Assembly (NCBI RefSeq): GCF_017306585.1
Contig: NZ_JAFKIC010000108.1
Coordinates: 40,834 to 104,833, forward strand
DNA length: 64,000 bases
Direction: 5' to 3'
Origin: Mesorhizobium sp.
GTDB taxonomy: Bacteria > Pseudomonadota > Alphaproteobacteria > Rhizobiales > Rhizobiaceae
Shown here: positions 26,427 through 35,758 of the stretch, one piece after another
Position numbering within the stretch: position 1 is the first letter of the stretch
Layout of the letters: each line of letters starts with the position of its first letter
Position numbers and translations under genes: made by a program
The notes under the pieces: generated by a model
The model's input: only the letters and a program-made list of their open reading frames with translations
What the model was told of the DNA's origin: nothing
Databases searched by the model: none

Positions 26427-26952
26427 TCGATCCCTGTTCATCGTCGAGGACGACGACACTTTCGCCCGAACGCTCAAACGTTCGTTCGAGAAGCGCGACT
26501 ATGACGTTGTGGTCTGTCACGGCCGGGAAGAACTGCTCAGTGCCCTCGAGAGAGCCGTTCCGGCCTATGCTGTGGTCGATCTCAAACTTGGCGCCGGCGG
26601 ATCCGGGCTGGAATGCGTCAAGTTGCTCAGCGCCCGCGATGCGTCCGTGAAGATCGTCGTGCTGACCGGCTTCGCCAGCATCGCCACCGCCGTCGAGGCG
26701 ATCAAGCTCGGCGCGAGCCATTATCTGGCGAAGCCCGCCAACACAGACGACATCGAAGCCGCCTTCGGCCGCAGCGAGGGCGATGTTTCCGTGCCGGTCT
26801 CCAGCCGTCCGACCTCGATCAAGAACCTCGAATGGGAGCGTATCCACGAAACCCTGGTCGAGACCGGCTTCAACATTTCCGAAACCGCGCGCCGGCTCGG
26901 GCTGCACCGGCGCACCTTGGCGCGCAAGCTCGAGAAGCGCGTGATCAGGTAG
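26416..26952 (+). CDS. actR: Response regulator (RegA/PrrA/ActR type)
   Basis: This 178-residue regulator has a receiver domain with acidic pocket IVEDDDTF, phospho-acceptor D55 in VVDLKLG, a Thr in VVLTGFAS and Lys in LAKPAN. A Fis-type C-terminal helix-turn-helix follows (FNISETARRLGLHRRTLARK). The linker is proline-poor but otherwise RegA-like. The ATG at 26416 with GGAG six bases upstream is preferred to the ATG at 26404. RegA homologs globally control respiration, CO2 and nitrogen fixation genes. Confidence 0.93.
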   Translation: MRPDRSLFIVEDDDTFARTLKRSFEKRDYDVVVCHGREELLSALERAVPAYAVVDLKLGAGGSGLECVKLLSARDASVKIVVLTGFASIATAVEAIKLGASHYLAKPANTDDIEAAFGRSEGDVSVPVSSRPTSIKNLEWERIHETLVETGFNISETARRLGLHRRTLARKLEKRVIR

Positions 26953-27080
26953 CCGGCGGCATCGCGAACCTATCGGATCGGCCTTGCCGCTTGCTGGCTC
27001 GGCACCTGAGCATTCGAAGGCTTTCCCAGGCGGCCCCGGATGCCTATCTGTCTGGGCAGGCACGGGAACAGGAAACAGGC

Positions 27081-28346
27081 GTGGCGCAACGATCGGGCAG
27101 TGCTGATCTCCCCCTTCATGGCGGGCGCGTGCCGAAATGGCTGGGCGAACGCATGACGCGTCTTGGCGCCGTCATGTGCGAGGCTGTTATCCACCACTAT
27201 GGCCGCGACGAATTGCTGCGGCGGCTGGCGCATCCGTTCTGGTTCCAGTCCTTCGGCTCCGTCATGGGTATGGACTGGCATTCTTCCGGCATCACCACCA
27301 GCGTCATCGGCGCTCTGAAGCGCGGGCTGACGCCGCTCTCCGGCGAACTCGGCATCCATGTCTGCGGCGGCCGTGGCGCGCATTCGCGCCGGACGCCGCA
27401 CGAACTGACGGCGATCGGCGAGCGCATCGGCTTCGACGGAGCGCGGCTGGCGACCGTCAGCAGGCTTGTCGCCAAGGTCGACAGCGCCGCCGTGCAGGAC
27501 GGGTTCGACCTCTATCTGCATGGCTTCATCGTTACCGACGACGGCGACTGGGTCGTGGTGCAGCAGGGCATGAACGGTGACAGCAAGGTGGCCCGCCGCT
27601 ACCACTGGCTGTCCGAAGGCCTGAAGAGCTTCGTCGACCAGCCTCACGCCGCGATCGAGGGCGCCAACCAGGGCGAGATCGTCAACCTGACCGATCACCG
27701 CGCCGAGGCTTCGAGACAGGGACAGTTGAGCCTGCTGCAGGACCTTGGCCCCGACCGCATCCTGCGGGAGTTCGCCGCGCTGGATGCCGATGGAGCCGCA
27801 CCGGCGCCCGCGCAGCCCTTGCTGCCGCATCTCGTCATGCCGGCTCACCATGATGTGCGCGAAAGCGATATCGTCATGCGCCGCCTGCACGGAAACATGG
27901 CGGCTGCCGCCGAACGCGGTCCGGAGGATTTCTCGGACCTGCTGCTGGTGCCAGGGGTTGGCGCTCGGACCGTGCGGGCGCTGGCGCTCGTCGCCGAGGT
28001 CGTCCATGGCGCGCCTTGCCGGTTCTCCGATCCCGGCCGTTTCTCGATCGCCCATGGCGGCAAGGACAGGCATCCCTTTCCGGTGCCGCTCAAGGTCTAT
28101 GACGAGACAATCGGCGTCATGAAGTCGGCCGTGCGGAAGGCAAAGCTTGGCCGCGAGGAGGAAATCGGCGCCTTGAAACGCCTCGACGATCAATCGCGGC
28201 AGGTCGAGAAATACGTCACCGGCCCGAGCCTGAAGGAAATCGTCGCCGGCGAATTCGACCAGTCGCATCTGCTCGGCGGCCGCAGCGTCTTCGGTTGGGA
28301 GCCGCCGCCGGATCAGGCGGCGGGCGCGCAAGGCAAGAAGGCCTGA
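27081..28346 (+). CDS. DUF763 domain-containing protein
   Basis: The 421-residue protein matches the DUF763 family, whose function is unknown. The N-terminus reads SADLPLHGGRVPKWLGERMTR as in other members, and a conserved GIHVCGGRGAHSRRTPHEL segment follows. Near residues 290-310 the sequence LLLVPGVGARTVRALALVAEV resembles a helix-hairpin-helix DNA-binding motif. The next block, ACRFSDP-like, is followed by the conserved GRFSIAHGGKDRHPFPVP. A GTG start at 27081 with AGGAAACAGG upstream fits the family start; there is no in-frame ATG close by. It lies 128 bp after actR. A DNA transaction role is a guess. Confidence 0.85.
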   Translation: MAQRSGSADLPLHGGRVPKWLGERMTRLGAVMCEAVIHHYGRDELLRRLAHPFWFQSFGSVMGMDWHSSGITTSVIGALKRGLTPLSGELGIHVCGGRGAHSRRTPHELTAIGERIGFDGARLATVSRLVAKVDSAAVQDGFDLYLHGFIVTDDGDWVVVQQGMNGDSKVARRYHWLSEGLKSFVDQPHAAIEGANQGEIVNLTDHRAEASRQGQLSLLQDLGPDRILREFAALDADGAAPAPAQPLLPHLVMPAHHDVRESDIVMRRLHGNMAAAAERGPEDFSDLLLVPGVGARTVRALALVAEVVHGAPCRFSDPGRFSIAHGGKDRHPFPVPLKVYDETIGVMKSAVRKAKLGREEEIGALKRLDDQSRQVEKYVTGPSLKEIVAGEFDQSHLLGGRSVFGWEPPPDQAAGAQGKKA

Positions 28347-28380
28347 GAGTTCGCTCAAGCCGGAGCCCGGTCTTCACGCT

Positions 28381-29166
28381 CTACTTCACGCCGATACCGG
28401 CGGTCAGGCCACCATCGATCCTGTAGTCCGCGCCGGTGCAGAAGCTGGCCTTCGACGAGCAGAGGAACGCGATCAGTTCGGCAACTTCCTCCGGTTCGCC
28501 GATGCGTCCCAGCGGATGCGCCGCGCCGAAGCGCCTGTATGCCTCCTCGATATCGACTTCACTGCCCCCGTCGCCACGTGCTGCCCTTTCGAGGATCGGC
28601 GTGCGGATCGAACCCGGACTGACCGAATTGACGCGGATGCCCGACGCCGCGTAATCGAGAGCCAGGGAGCGCGTGAGCGTGTGGATCGCGCCCTTGGTCG
28701 TCGCATAGGCCGCGACGTTCTGCTGGCAGGCGAAACCTTGCACCGAAGCGACGTTGACGATGGCTCCGCCGCCGCGCTTGATCATTTCCGGGATGCCGAA
28801 ATGCGCGGTGAGGTAGATCGACCCGACATTCACGGTCATTGCCCGATTCCAGGTCTGCCAATCCGTCGTCGTTGCTGTTCCGTAGGGATGGACGGCCGCC
28901 GAATTGACGATGACGTCGATGCCGCCGAAACGCGCGACACCCGCCGCGACCGCATCACGCACCTGATCCGAAACCGAGACGTCGACCGTGCGCACCAAAG
29001 CGTCTGCTCCCGCTCTGGCCAGGCTTTCCTGCATCGCGGCGTTCGCCCCCTTGTCGATGCCGCAGGCGATGATCGCGGCGCCTCCGGCCGCAAGGCGGCT
29101 CGCGGTTGCCAGGCCAATGCCCGTGGTTCCCGTCACCAATGCCACCTTGCCTTCGAAATCCTTCAT
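28381..29166 (-). CDS. SDR family oxidoreductase
   Basis: The 261-residue enzyme is a classical short-chain dehydrogenase. It has the nucleotide motif [10 protein letters not shown], the NSAA motif (VNSAAVH, a variant of NNAG), catalytic S141, Y154 and K158 (YATTK), and a closing [11 protein letters not shown]. The ATG at 29166 has GAAGGAG eight bases upstream; upstream in-frame ATG and others are less likely. It is divergent from the mannonate dehydratase gene by about 100 bp. A D-mannonate/fructuronate-type reductase role is plausible from that neighbour but not proven. Confidence 0.88.
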   Translation of the reverse strand: MKDFEGKVALVTGTTGIGLATASRLAAGGAAIIACGIDKGANAAMQESLARAGADALVRTVDVSVSDQVRDAVAAGVARFGGIDVIVNSAAVHPYGTATTTDWQTWNRAMTVNVGSIYLTAHFGIPEMIKRGGGAIVNVASVQGFACQQNVAAYATTKGAIHTLTRSLALDYAASGIRVNSVSPGSIRTPILERAARGDGGSEVDIEEAYRRFGAAHPLGRIGEPEEVAELIAFLCSSKASFCTGADYRIDGGLTAGIGVK

Positions 29167-29267
29167 CGCGGCATCTCCTTCATTCGCCATCGCGGGCCTG
29201 CTCTTTGTTTGACACTCGTCTTGCTCGACCAATAAGTTGCCGGTCTTACGCAAAAAGGAAAGTGGTA

Positions 29268-30452
29268 ATGGAACAGTGTTGGCGCTGGTATGGTCCGGAT
29301 GATCCGGTCACCCTCGATCATGTCAGGCAGGCCGGCGCCACGGGCGTGGTCTCGGCTCTCCACCACATCTACGACGGCAGGGCCTGGCCGGAGGCCGACG
29401 TGCTCGAGCGCAAGCGGGTCATTGAAGACGCCGGCCTGACATGGTCCGTCGTCGAAAGCATACCGGTGCACAATTCATTCAAGATCGGAACGCCGGACCG
29501 CGAACGCTACGCCGGCTATTACCGCGACAGCATCCGCACGCTTGCCAAAGCGGGCATCCACACGGTCTGCTACAATTTCATGCCGGTCGTGGACTGGACG
29601 CGCACCGACCTGATGTATCGCCTCCCGACCACCGGCTATGCGTTGCGCTTCGATGCCGTCGATTTTGCCGCCTACGATCTCTTCGTGTTGAAGCGCAGGA
29701 ACGGCGAGGCGAGCTATACACCCGCACGCGTTGCCGAGGCCGAGCAACGCTTCAAGGAATTGACGTCAGAGCAGGTCGAGCGGATCGAGCGCAATCTGAT
29801 CGCCGGCCTGCCGGCGACCGAACGCACTTATGACAGGGACGGCTTTCGCGATGCGTTGGCCGACTATGACGCGATCGGACCGAAGGAGTTGCGCGACAAC
29901 CTTGCGTGGTTCTTGCGAGAGATCATCCCGGCTGCCGAAGAGGCCGGCGTGCGCATGTGCATCCATCCCGACGATCCGCCTTTTTCGCTTTACGGCCTGC
30001 CGCGAGTCGTTTCGACAGCCGAGGATGCGCGTTTCATCCTGAGTGCTGTCGACAGCCAGGCCAACGGGCTAACCTTCTGCACCGGCTCCTACGGCACGCG
30101 CGCCGACAACGACATCGTCGCCATGGTCAAGGAATTCGCCAGCCGGATCCATTTCGTCCACCTGCGCAACATCACCATCGAGGACGACGGTTCTTTCTAT
30201 GAAGCCGAGCATCTCGAAGGCGGCACCGACATGGCGCATGTCATCCTGGCCTTGATGCAGGAGGAGGCGCGACGCCGTGGCGAAGGGCGCGGGGATTGGC
30301 GCATTCCGATGCGTCCGGATCACGGGCATCTGCTGGCCGACGACATCGGCAAGAAGAAGATCAATCCGGGCTATTCGCTTATCGGGCGGCTGAAGGGCCT
30401 CGCCGAACTGCGCGGCATCATGCGCGCCGTGGAGCAGTTTGGATTGGCATGA
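29268..30452 (+). CDS. uxuA: Mannonate dehydratase
   Basis: The 394-residue protein is a UxuA-type TIM-barrel enzyme that converts D-mannonate to 2-keto-3-deoxygluconate. Characteristic stretches are [58 protein letters not shown] and [12 protein letters not shown]. The start at 29268 has AAGGAAAG upstream. It lies divergently beside an SDR gene, which suggests a small hexuronate-use module. About 150 bp of non-coding, convergent space follows it. Confidence 0.93.
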   Translation: MEQCWRWYGPDDPVTLDHVRQAGATGVVSALHHIYDGRAWPEADVLERKRVIEDAGLTWSVVESIPVHNSFKIGTPDRERYAGYYRDSIRTLAKAGIHTVCYNFMPVVDWTRTDLMYRLPTTGYALRFDAVDFAAYDLFVLKRRNGEASYTPARVAEAEQRFKELTSEQVERIERNLIAGLPATERTYDRDGFRDALADYDAIGPKELRDNLAWFLREIIPAAEEAGVRMCIHPDDPPFSLYGLPRVVSTAEDARFILSAVDSQANGLTFCTGSYGTRADNDIVAMVKEFASRIHFVHLRNITIEDDGSFYEAEHLEGGTDMAHVILALMQEEARRRGEGRGDWRIPMRPDHGHLLADDIGKKKINPGYSLIGRLKGLAELRGIMRAVEQFGLA

Positions 30453-30603
30453 GGAGATCGCCGAGGCAATCCGAATGGTGGGTCTCGGGGTTCTCATGGT
30501 CTTCCGCCGCTGTCCGCCCGCCAATCCGGCGATGGAAACCCGACAAAGCCAGGGCCATTCTTGTAGGCCGAAGTCGGTGCTTCCAAGGCGGCAAGTCGCC
30601 CCG

Positions 30604-31920
30604 TCACCACATCATGAACGAGGCGACATCCGCGTCTGAAACCTTGCCGGCATTCACGTCGGCGATCGCCTGGTCGACGATCGCGATGCCCTCGGCCACT
30701 TCGTCTTCGGTCAGCGTCAGCGGCGGCATGAATTCGAGCACGTTGGCTTTCAGCCCGACATAGGAAAAGGCCGCGCCGAGTTCATAGCCGCGATAGATGA
30801 TCTTGGCCGTCGTCGTGGCCGGCACCGGCTCACGCGTCGCGCGGTCCTTGACCAGGTCGACGCCGATGGCGAGCCCGCGCCCGCGCACATCGCCGATGAT
30901 CTCGTGTTTTTCACCGAGCGCCCGCAGTGCGTTGGAGAACAACGCGCCGGTCCGCGCCGAACGTTCGACAAGGCCTTCGCTCTCGATCGTCTTCAGCACC
31001 GCATTGCCGGCCGATGTCGCCACCGGGTTGCCTGCCGTGGTCTGCAGGGCGAAGGCGGGCGCGTGGTCCATGATCTCCCGCGGACCGACAACGGCCGACA
31101 GCGGCAGCCCGCCGCCAATGCCCTTGCCGAACACGACGAGGTCCGGTGCCAGCCCTTCATGCTGAAAGCAGTGCATCATGCCGCTGCGAGCGAGCCCGAC
31201 CTTGACCTCATCGACGACGATCTTGATGCCATGCTTGCGGCAACGCTCCTGCAAGGCTTTCAGGAAACCCGGCGGCGGCACGATCAGCCCGCCGTCCGAC
31301 ATCAATGGCTCGATGAATATGGCGGCGACCTGATGCGGCGGACAGGTGGTCTCGAACTGGTAATCGAGCAGCGCGAGCACGTCCTCGCCGCTGAAGGTCG
31401 GACGGAACGGATCGGGGTAGGGCAGCAGCACCACGCCCGCGCGCGGCAGCGTATGCGTCATTGCCGTGTGGCCGCTTATGCCCATCGAGCCCGAAAGGTT
31501 GCCGTGATAGGAGCCGATGAAGGAGATGAAGCGCGAGCGGCCGGTCGAGGCCTGAAGCACACGCACCGCGCAATCATTGGCGTCCGAGCCGGAATGGCCG
31601 AACCAGACGCGCCGTTCGCCGTCTCCCGGCGTGATCGCGAGCAGCCGCTCGGCCAGCGACACGGCGGGTTCGTTCGGATAGAGCAGCAGGCTGGCGCCTG
31701 CCATGTCGCGGACCGAGGCTTCCACCGCCTCGACGATGGCCGGGTGGCCGTAGCCGAGCACCGCCGGGCCAGCCGAGCCCGACAGGTCGAGCAGCGAACG
31801 GCCGCCTTCCTCGATCAGCCGGTTGCCCTTGCCGCCGACGACGCTGAGCGGCGAGAAGCGCAGCTTGCCGATCTGCGCGATCGCCGCCGCATCGCGTTCG
31901 CGCAGGCTGAGGTTGCTCAC
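30604..31920 (-). CDS. Class III PLP-dependent aminotransferase
   Basis: The 438-residue enzyme shows the class III layout. It has the glycine-rich phosphate site HSGSDANDCAVRV, a DEVKVGLARSG segment with the pyridine-binding Asp, the PLP lysine in VFGKGIGGGLPLSAV, and a conserved TTAGNPVATSAGNAVL. The start is GTG at 31920, set by a GGAGG ribosome-binding site seven bases upstream and a GTGA overlap with the preceding gene. It is the last gene of a leftward operon with a glutamine-synthetase-like ligase and two hydrolases, so it probably transaminates an amine or omega-amino acid intermediate. Confidence 0.9.
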   Translation of the reverse strand: MSNLSLRERDAAAIAQIGKLRFSPLSVVGGKGNRLIEEGGRSLLDLSGSAGPAVLGYGHPAIVEAVEASVRDMAGASLLLYPNEPAVSLAERLLAITPGDGERRVWFGHSGSDANDCAVRVLQASTGRSRFISFIGSYHGNLSGSMGISGHTAMTHTLPRAGVVLLPYPDPFRPTFSGEDVLALLDYQFETTCPPHQVAAIFIEPLMSDGGLIVPPPGFLKALQERCRKHGIKIVVDEVKVGLARSGMMHCFQHEGLAPDLVVFGKGIGGGLPLSAVVGPREIMDHAPAFALQTTAGNPVATSAGNAVLKTIESEGLVERSARTGALFSNALRALGEKHEIIGDVRGRGLAIGVDLVKDRATREPVPATTTAKIIYRGYELGAAFSYVGLKANVLEFMPPLTLTEDEVAEGIAIVDQAIADVNAGKVSDADVASFMMW

Positions 31921-32702
31921 CTGACCGCCTCCGTGTCGTGCACCGGCAGCGCGGCCGCCAGCCGGTCCGCCCATTCCTCGATGCCCGCCCGGTTCGCCAG
32001 CAGGTCCTGCCTTATCTCGATGAGGACGGCGGGGATGCCGCGATCATCGCCGTGGATCGGTACGGCGTAATCGGCGTCGCGGCTGATCACATAGGGCACG
32101 TTGGCCGCGACGTTGAGCTCGGGATCCGTGCGCAGGCCCGACAGGATCGCCTCGGCAAGACCGACAGCATGGTCATGCAGAATGCCCGCATGCCACGGCC
32201 TGGCCACACCCAGGAAAACCGGCGTGAAGGAGTGGATCGTTACGATCCGCGTCGGCCTGTTCTCGGCGATGCGGCGATCGAGATGCGCCGCCACGCGGTC
32301 ATGGAATGGCGAAAACATGATTTCGGCGCGCCGGTTGCGCTCCGCCGGGTCGATGCCGGAATTGCCGGGAATCTCGGTTGCTTCCGACAGCACCGGAATG
32401 CTGCCCGCGCTGCCCAGAGGCCGGTTGAGGTCGATCAGCAGCCGAGAGTAGCCGCTGAGAAAGGCGGCCGCGTCGAGCCGTGCCGACAGAAGCCGTGTCA
32501 CCTCGGCGGCGCCGATATCCCAGGCGATGTGGCGCTGCAGATGAGCAGCATCCAGGCCGAGCCGGCCATACTCGGCCGGCATGTGGTTGGACGCATGCTC
32601 ACACAACAGGACGATATCGGAACGGCCATGCTCGTTGAGGGCCTCGACCGCGTCCGGCCAGTCCTTTTCAGGAGGCAAGTCTTTTTCAGGCTGGGCGGTC
32701 AT
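31917..32702 (-). CDS. N-formylglutamate amidohydrolase family protein
   Basis: This 261-residue protein belongs to the FGase (HutG-type amidohydrolase) family. Conserved metal-binding features are visible: IVLLCEHASNHMPAEYG, DIGAAEVTRLL, SRLLIDLNRP, IVTIHSFTPVFLG and VLIEIRQDLL. The ATG at 32702 shares a base with the stop of the upstream ligase gene. No other histidine-degradation genes are nearby, so the substrate is more likely an amide or gamma-glutamyl compound formed in this pathway. That assignment is inference. Confidence 0.87.
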   Translation of the reverse strand: MTAQPEKDLPPEKDWPDAVEALNEHGRSDIVLLCEHASNHMPAEYGRLGLDAAHLQRHIAWDIGAAEVTRLLSARLDAAAFLSGYSRLLIDLNRPLGSAGSIPVLSEATEIPGNSGIDPAERNRRAEIMFSPFHDRVAAHLDRRIAENRPTRIVTIHSFTPVFLGVARPWHAGILHDHAVGLAEAILSGLRTDPELNVAANVPYVISRDADYAVPIHGDDRGIPAVLIEIRQDLLANRAGIEEWADRLAAALPVHDTEAVR

Positions 32703-34024
32703 CAATAGAGCGTCCGGTAGAGATCGCAGATGGCGGCTGGATCGAGGCCGGCCAGACGCCCGGCTTCATGGCGCTTCAGGCCGACGAAGGTCTCGATGAA
32801 GACAGGCGCGAACCATCCCGTGACGGTCTTGTCGGCGAGAAGCGCGTCCAGCGCCGCCGGCAAGGTTTCCGGCAGCCGCACAAGGCCAAGCTTTGCCCGT
32901 TCTTCGTCGCTCATCAGCGTCGGGTCGCCGGTCACCAGCGGCGGCGATGGCATGTCCGCCTTCAGCCCTTCCAGTCCCGCGCGGATGATCGCCGCCAGCG
33001 ACAGGTAGGGATTGCCGGTGGCGTCGGCGGCGCGGTATTCGACATTGTACTGGCGTGCAGGGTCGCGACCGCCGATGGTCACTGTCGGACAGATGCGCAG
33101 CGATGCCTCGCGGTCACGGTCGGCGAGCCAGGTGTAGGACGAGCTCCAGCTGTGCGGCTTCAGCCGGTAGAAGGACGACACGCTCGACGCCGTCATGGCG
33201 GTGATCGCGGGCAGGTGGCGAAGCACGCCGGCACAGAAGGCGCCGGCCTTGGCGGACAGCCCGCCGGGCTTTGCCGCGTCGTAGGTCACCGGCTTGCCGT
33301 CCTGGTCGACGAAGCTAAAATGAATGTGCACGCCATTGCCGACGGCATCGGGGGCGATCTTGGGCGCGAAGCTCGCGCGCCAGCCCGCGTTGCGCGCCAC
33401 CTCGCGCGTTATTTCGCGGATGGCGACGGCGCGGTCGGCCGCCGTCAGCGCATCGGCCGGCTCGTGCGTCACCTCGAACTGCTCGTTGCCGAATTCCGCT
33501 ATGACCACTTCGGGTCCGACGCCAGCTTCCTCGAGCGCCGCCATCAGATTGGGGGCGAACGGGTCGGTGCGGCGCAAGGCAGCGAAGGACATCGAGTGCG
33601 CCGGCGCGAAGCTGCCGTCGGCGATGTGGAATTCATGCTCGAAGGCGGCGATGACGGAGAGGCCGGTCGCGGCTTTCAGTTCCGCCAGCGCGTCCTTGAG
33701 CATCGTGCGCGTGCAGCCGAGCCAGGGGCTGCCGTCGAGTTCGACGATGTCGCCGGCCACCATGTCGAAGGGCGTCGCCGTTCCGGTTTGCGTGGTACGG
33801 AACCGCGCCTTGGGATCAGGGATCAGCCGCAGGTCGCCCGACGAGCCCCATGGATTGGGATCGACGATGGAGTTGAACGGCGTCATCGACAGATTGGCCT
33901 GCAGCCAGCCGACACCGGTCGCGGCGGTTTTCTGCAGCCTGCTTTCGACGACGAAGCGTCCGCGCGTGACGGCGGAGAGATCCGTCGTGACGACGGCGAC
34001 GAGAGACTCGACAGCAGATGTCAT
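32702..34024 (-). CDS. Glutamine synthetase family ligase (GlnA/PuuA-like)
   Basis: The 440-residue protein is a glutamine-synthetase-fold enzyme, with the metal/ATP motifs AAFEHEFHIADG, NGVHIHFSFVDQDG, TIGGRDPARQYNVEYRAAD and NPYLSLAAIIRAGLEG. It is shorter and divergent from GlnA, and the neighbours are catabolic. I expect a gamma-glutamyl-amine ligase, as in the Puu polyamine route or methylamine use, rather than nitrogen assimilation. The ATG at 34024 overlaps the upstream isochorismatase stop by four bases. Confidence 0.87.
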   Translation of the reverse strand: MTSAVESLVAVVTTDLSAVTRGRFVVESRLQKTAATGVGWLQANLSMTPFNSIVDPNPWGSSGDLRLIPDPKARFRTTQTGTATPFDMVAGDIVELDGSPWLGCTRTMLKDALAELKAATGLSVIAAFEHEFHIADGSFAPAHSMSFAALRRTDPFAPNLMAALEEAGVGPEVVIAEFGNEQFEVTHEPADALTAADRAVAIREITREVARNAGWRASFAPKIAPDAVGNGVHIHFSFVDQDGKPVTYDAAKPGGLSAKAGAFCAGVLRHLPAITAMTASSVSSFYRLKPHSWSSSYTWLADRDREASLRICPTVTIGGRDPARQYNVEYRAADATGNPYLSLAAIIRAGLEGLKADMPSPPLVTGDPTLMSDEERAKLGLVRLPETLPAALDALLADKTVTGWFAPVFIETFVGLKRHEAGRLAGLDPAAICDLYRTLY

Positions 34025-34668
34025 GCCGTTTTTCCCAAGGCGTTGAAGCGGTCGACAACAGTGTCGGTATCCGCGACCCAGCAATAACCGCCGAAGGCCT
34101 TCAGCGCGATGTCATGGCGTTCCTGGGTAATGGTGGCGCAGGCATCCGAGACGCAAGTGACGAGATAGCCGCGGTCGGCGCCGTCGCGCACCGTCATGTC
34201 GACGCATTGGTCGGTAAGCACGCCGACCACGACGAGATAGCGGATGCCGAGATTCTTCAGGAGATAATCGACATTGGTCGAGTTGAAGAGGCCAGACGAT
34301 GTCTTCGGCAGCATGATCTCGTCGCCGACCGGCGCCAGCGATGCAACCGGCAGGCCCTCGGGAAGGCTTGGCGCGACATGGATCGGCGTCAGCTTGTGGT
34401 CGAGCGAACGGTCGCGTCCGTCCTCGGTCAGGCTCTGGATGATGGTATGCAGCACTTCCACGCCATTGGCGCGCGCCGCAGCCAGCAGGCGCTCCTGGTT
34501 GGGGATCGTCTGCGAGGATGTCTGACGGTAGAAATAATGGTCGGGACCACGCTCCGGATGCGAGGGATCCGCACCCGGTTCCAGCCAGATGCGCTGCATG
34601 TCTACCAGCAGCAATGCCGTCTCGCCGGCACGGAAGGCTTCGTCTCGCTTGGGTAGAGGCTGGGTCAT
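34021..34668 (-). CDS. Isochorismatase-like cysteine hydrolase
   Basis: The 215-residue hydrolase has the family catalytic triad: D23 in LLLVDMQRIW, K122 in MLPKTSSGLF and C155 in GVLTDQCVDMTVRDGADRGY. Relatives cleave amides such as N-carbamoyl compounds, nicotinamide or ureidoacrylate. It overlaps the regulator upstream and the ligase downstream by four bases each. Together with the amidohydrolase and aminotransferase it points to breakdown of an amide-containing compound. Confidence 0.9.
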   Translation of the reverse strand: MTQPLPKRDEAFRAGETALLLVDMQRIWLEPGADPSHPERGPDHYFYRQTSSQTIPNQERLLAAARANGVEVLHTIIQSLTEDGRDRSLDHKLTPIHVAPSLPEGLPVASLAPVGDEIMLPKTSSGLFNSTNVDYLLKNLGIRYLVVVGVLTDQCVDMTVRDGADRGYLVTCVSDACATITQERHDIALKAFGGYCWVADTDTVVDRFNALGKTA

Positions 34669-35603
34669 GCTTTGTCGTCCTGCTTTGCTGATTTGGGTCC
34701 AGGTATCTTGCGGGGTCCGGAGACAGGACGTCCGCTGTCGTCTTGCGGATCGCTGTCCAGCGTCACCGAATTGGCGTGCCGCACCTTCTCGATCCTCTCG
34801 ATGCGGGCGCGGGCGTCGTCGCCCAGCGTCGAAACGATATGGGCGGTCAGCGCTTCCATCTGCGCGATGGCCGGCGCCAGCGTGTCATAGGGCGAGGCGA
34901 CCTCGAGCGGACTGACGATGGTGACCTCGGCGAGATCCGATATCGGCGACAGCCATTGGTCGGTGAAAAGCAGGATGCGCACATCGAGCGCGGCCGCCTG
35001 CCTCGCATAGGCCATGACGTCGAGCTGGTAGCGGCGATAGTCGAACACGACCAGCACGTCGCGGCGGCCGAGATCGGCCAGCGTGTCGAATGTCTGCGGC
35101 GAGAGTACGCCGAGATCGCGCACCCCCGAACGGAACTGCACGAGGTATCCGGCCAGCATGCCGGCGATGTGGCGGCTGAACCGGCCGCCGAGCAGCACGA
35201 TCTCGCCCTTGGCCTCCATAAGCAGGCGGGCGGCCCGCTCATAGGTCTGGACCGGGGTCGCGGCGGTGGCCTTCTGCAGCGCCGCGGTGACGGAATCGAG
35301 ATAGGTCAGCACGGCGCTGTCGCTGGAGCCGCTCTGACGCTTGGCCTCCATCATCAACAGCGGCGAATGCAGCCTGGCTTCTACCTCGGCCAGCAGCTTC
35401 GCCTGGAAATCGGGAAAGCCCTCATAGCCGAGCTTGACGACCAATCTGACCACGGTCGGGTCGCTGACGCCGGCGCGCCGGGCAAGCGAGGAGGCGGTGC
35501 CGAGGCCGGAGGTCGGATAGTCGGTCAGGAGCAGCCGGACGATCTTCTCTTCCGACGGCGTCAGCGCCAGATCCCCGCGCATCAGAACATCGCGTATCGC
35601 CAT
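34665..35603 (-). CDS. RpiR family transcriptional regulator
   Basis: The 312-residue protein has an N-terminal RpiR HTH_6 domain (LTPSEEKIVRLLLTDYPT and ASSLARRAGVSDPTVVRLVV) and a C-terminal SIS domain (EIVLLGGRFSRHIAGMLAGY and DVLVVFDYRRYQLD). SIS domains usually bind a phospho-sugar, but rhizobial RpiR members also control amino-acid catabolism. It is the first gene of the leftward operon and diverges from the FAD-oxidase gene over 155 bp. A 23-bp inverted repeat in that gap is the likely binding site. Confidence 0.9.
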   Translation of the reverse strand: MAIRDVLMRGDLALTPSEEKIVRLLLTDYPTSGLGTASSLARRAGVSDPTVVRLVVKLGYEGFPDFQAKLLAEVEARLHSPLLMMEAKRQSGSSDSAVLTYLDSVTAALQKATAATPVQTYERAARLLMEAKGEIVLLGGRFSRHIAGMLAGYLVQFRSGVRDLGVLSPQTFDTLADLGRRDVLVVFDYRRYQLDVMAYARQAAALDVRILLFTDQWLSPISDLAEVTIVSPLEVASPYDTLAPAIAQMEALTAHIVSTLGDDARARIERIEKVRHANSVTLDSDPQDDSGRPVSGPRKIPGPKSAKQDDKA

Positions 35604-35675
35604 TGGCCTCCCCGAAAATGCGTGTTGGGCTCTCAGCCTCGTTGTGTTGAGTTTATTACAGGGATTTTAATTCAG

Positions 35676-35698
35676 GTCAACAATGAAGAGATGTTGAC
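35676..35698. promoter_or_regulatory. Candidate RpiR operator (inverted repeat) in divergent promoter region
   Basis: GTCAACA, nine bases, TGTTGAC forms a perfect 7+7 inverted repeat. The right arm overlaps a consensus -35 box TTGACA at 35694-35699 reading toward the FAD oxidase gene. A third near-copy of the half site (TGTTGAG) lies at 35645-35651. The position between two divergent operons and the overlap with a promoter element suit repression by the adjacent RpiR protein. Confidence 0.55.
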
Positions 35699-35758
35699 AT
35701 AGCTGGAAGAGTAGCCTTAGCTTGTCGGAAAGCAGCCAAGAGACTGTGGGGAACAACC

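Noticed and set aside
30904-32070. A 388-codon plus-strand frame opposite the aminotransferase and amidohydrolase genes
   Set aside because: It is antisense to two genes with full catalytic motifs and is itself low complexity.
32702-34024. Housekeeping glutamine synthetase glnA
   Set aside because: The sequence is divergent and the neighbours are hydrolases, an aminotransferase and RpiR, not glnB or nitrogen-control genes.
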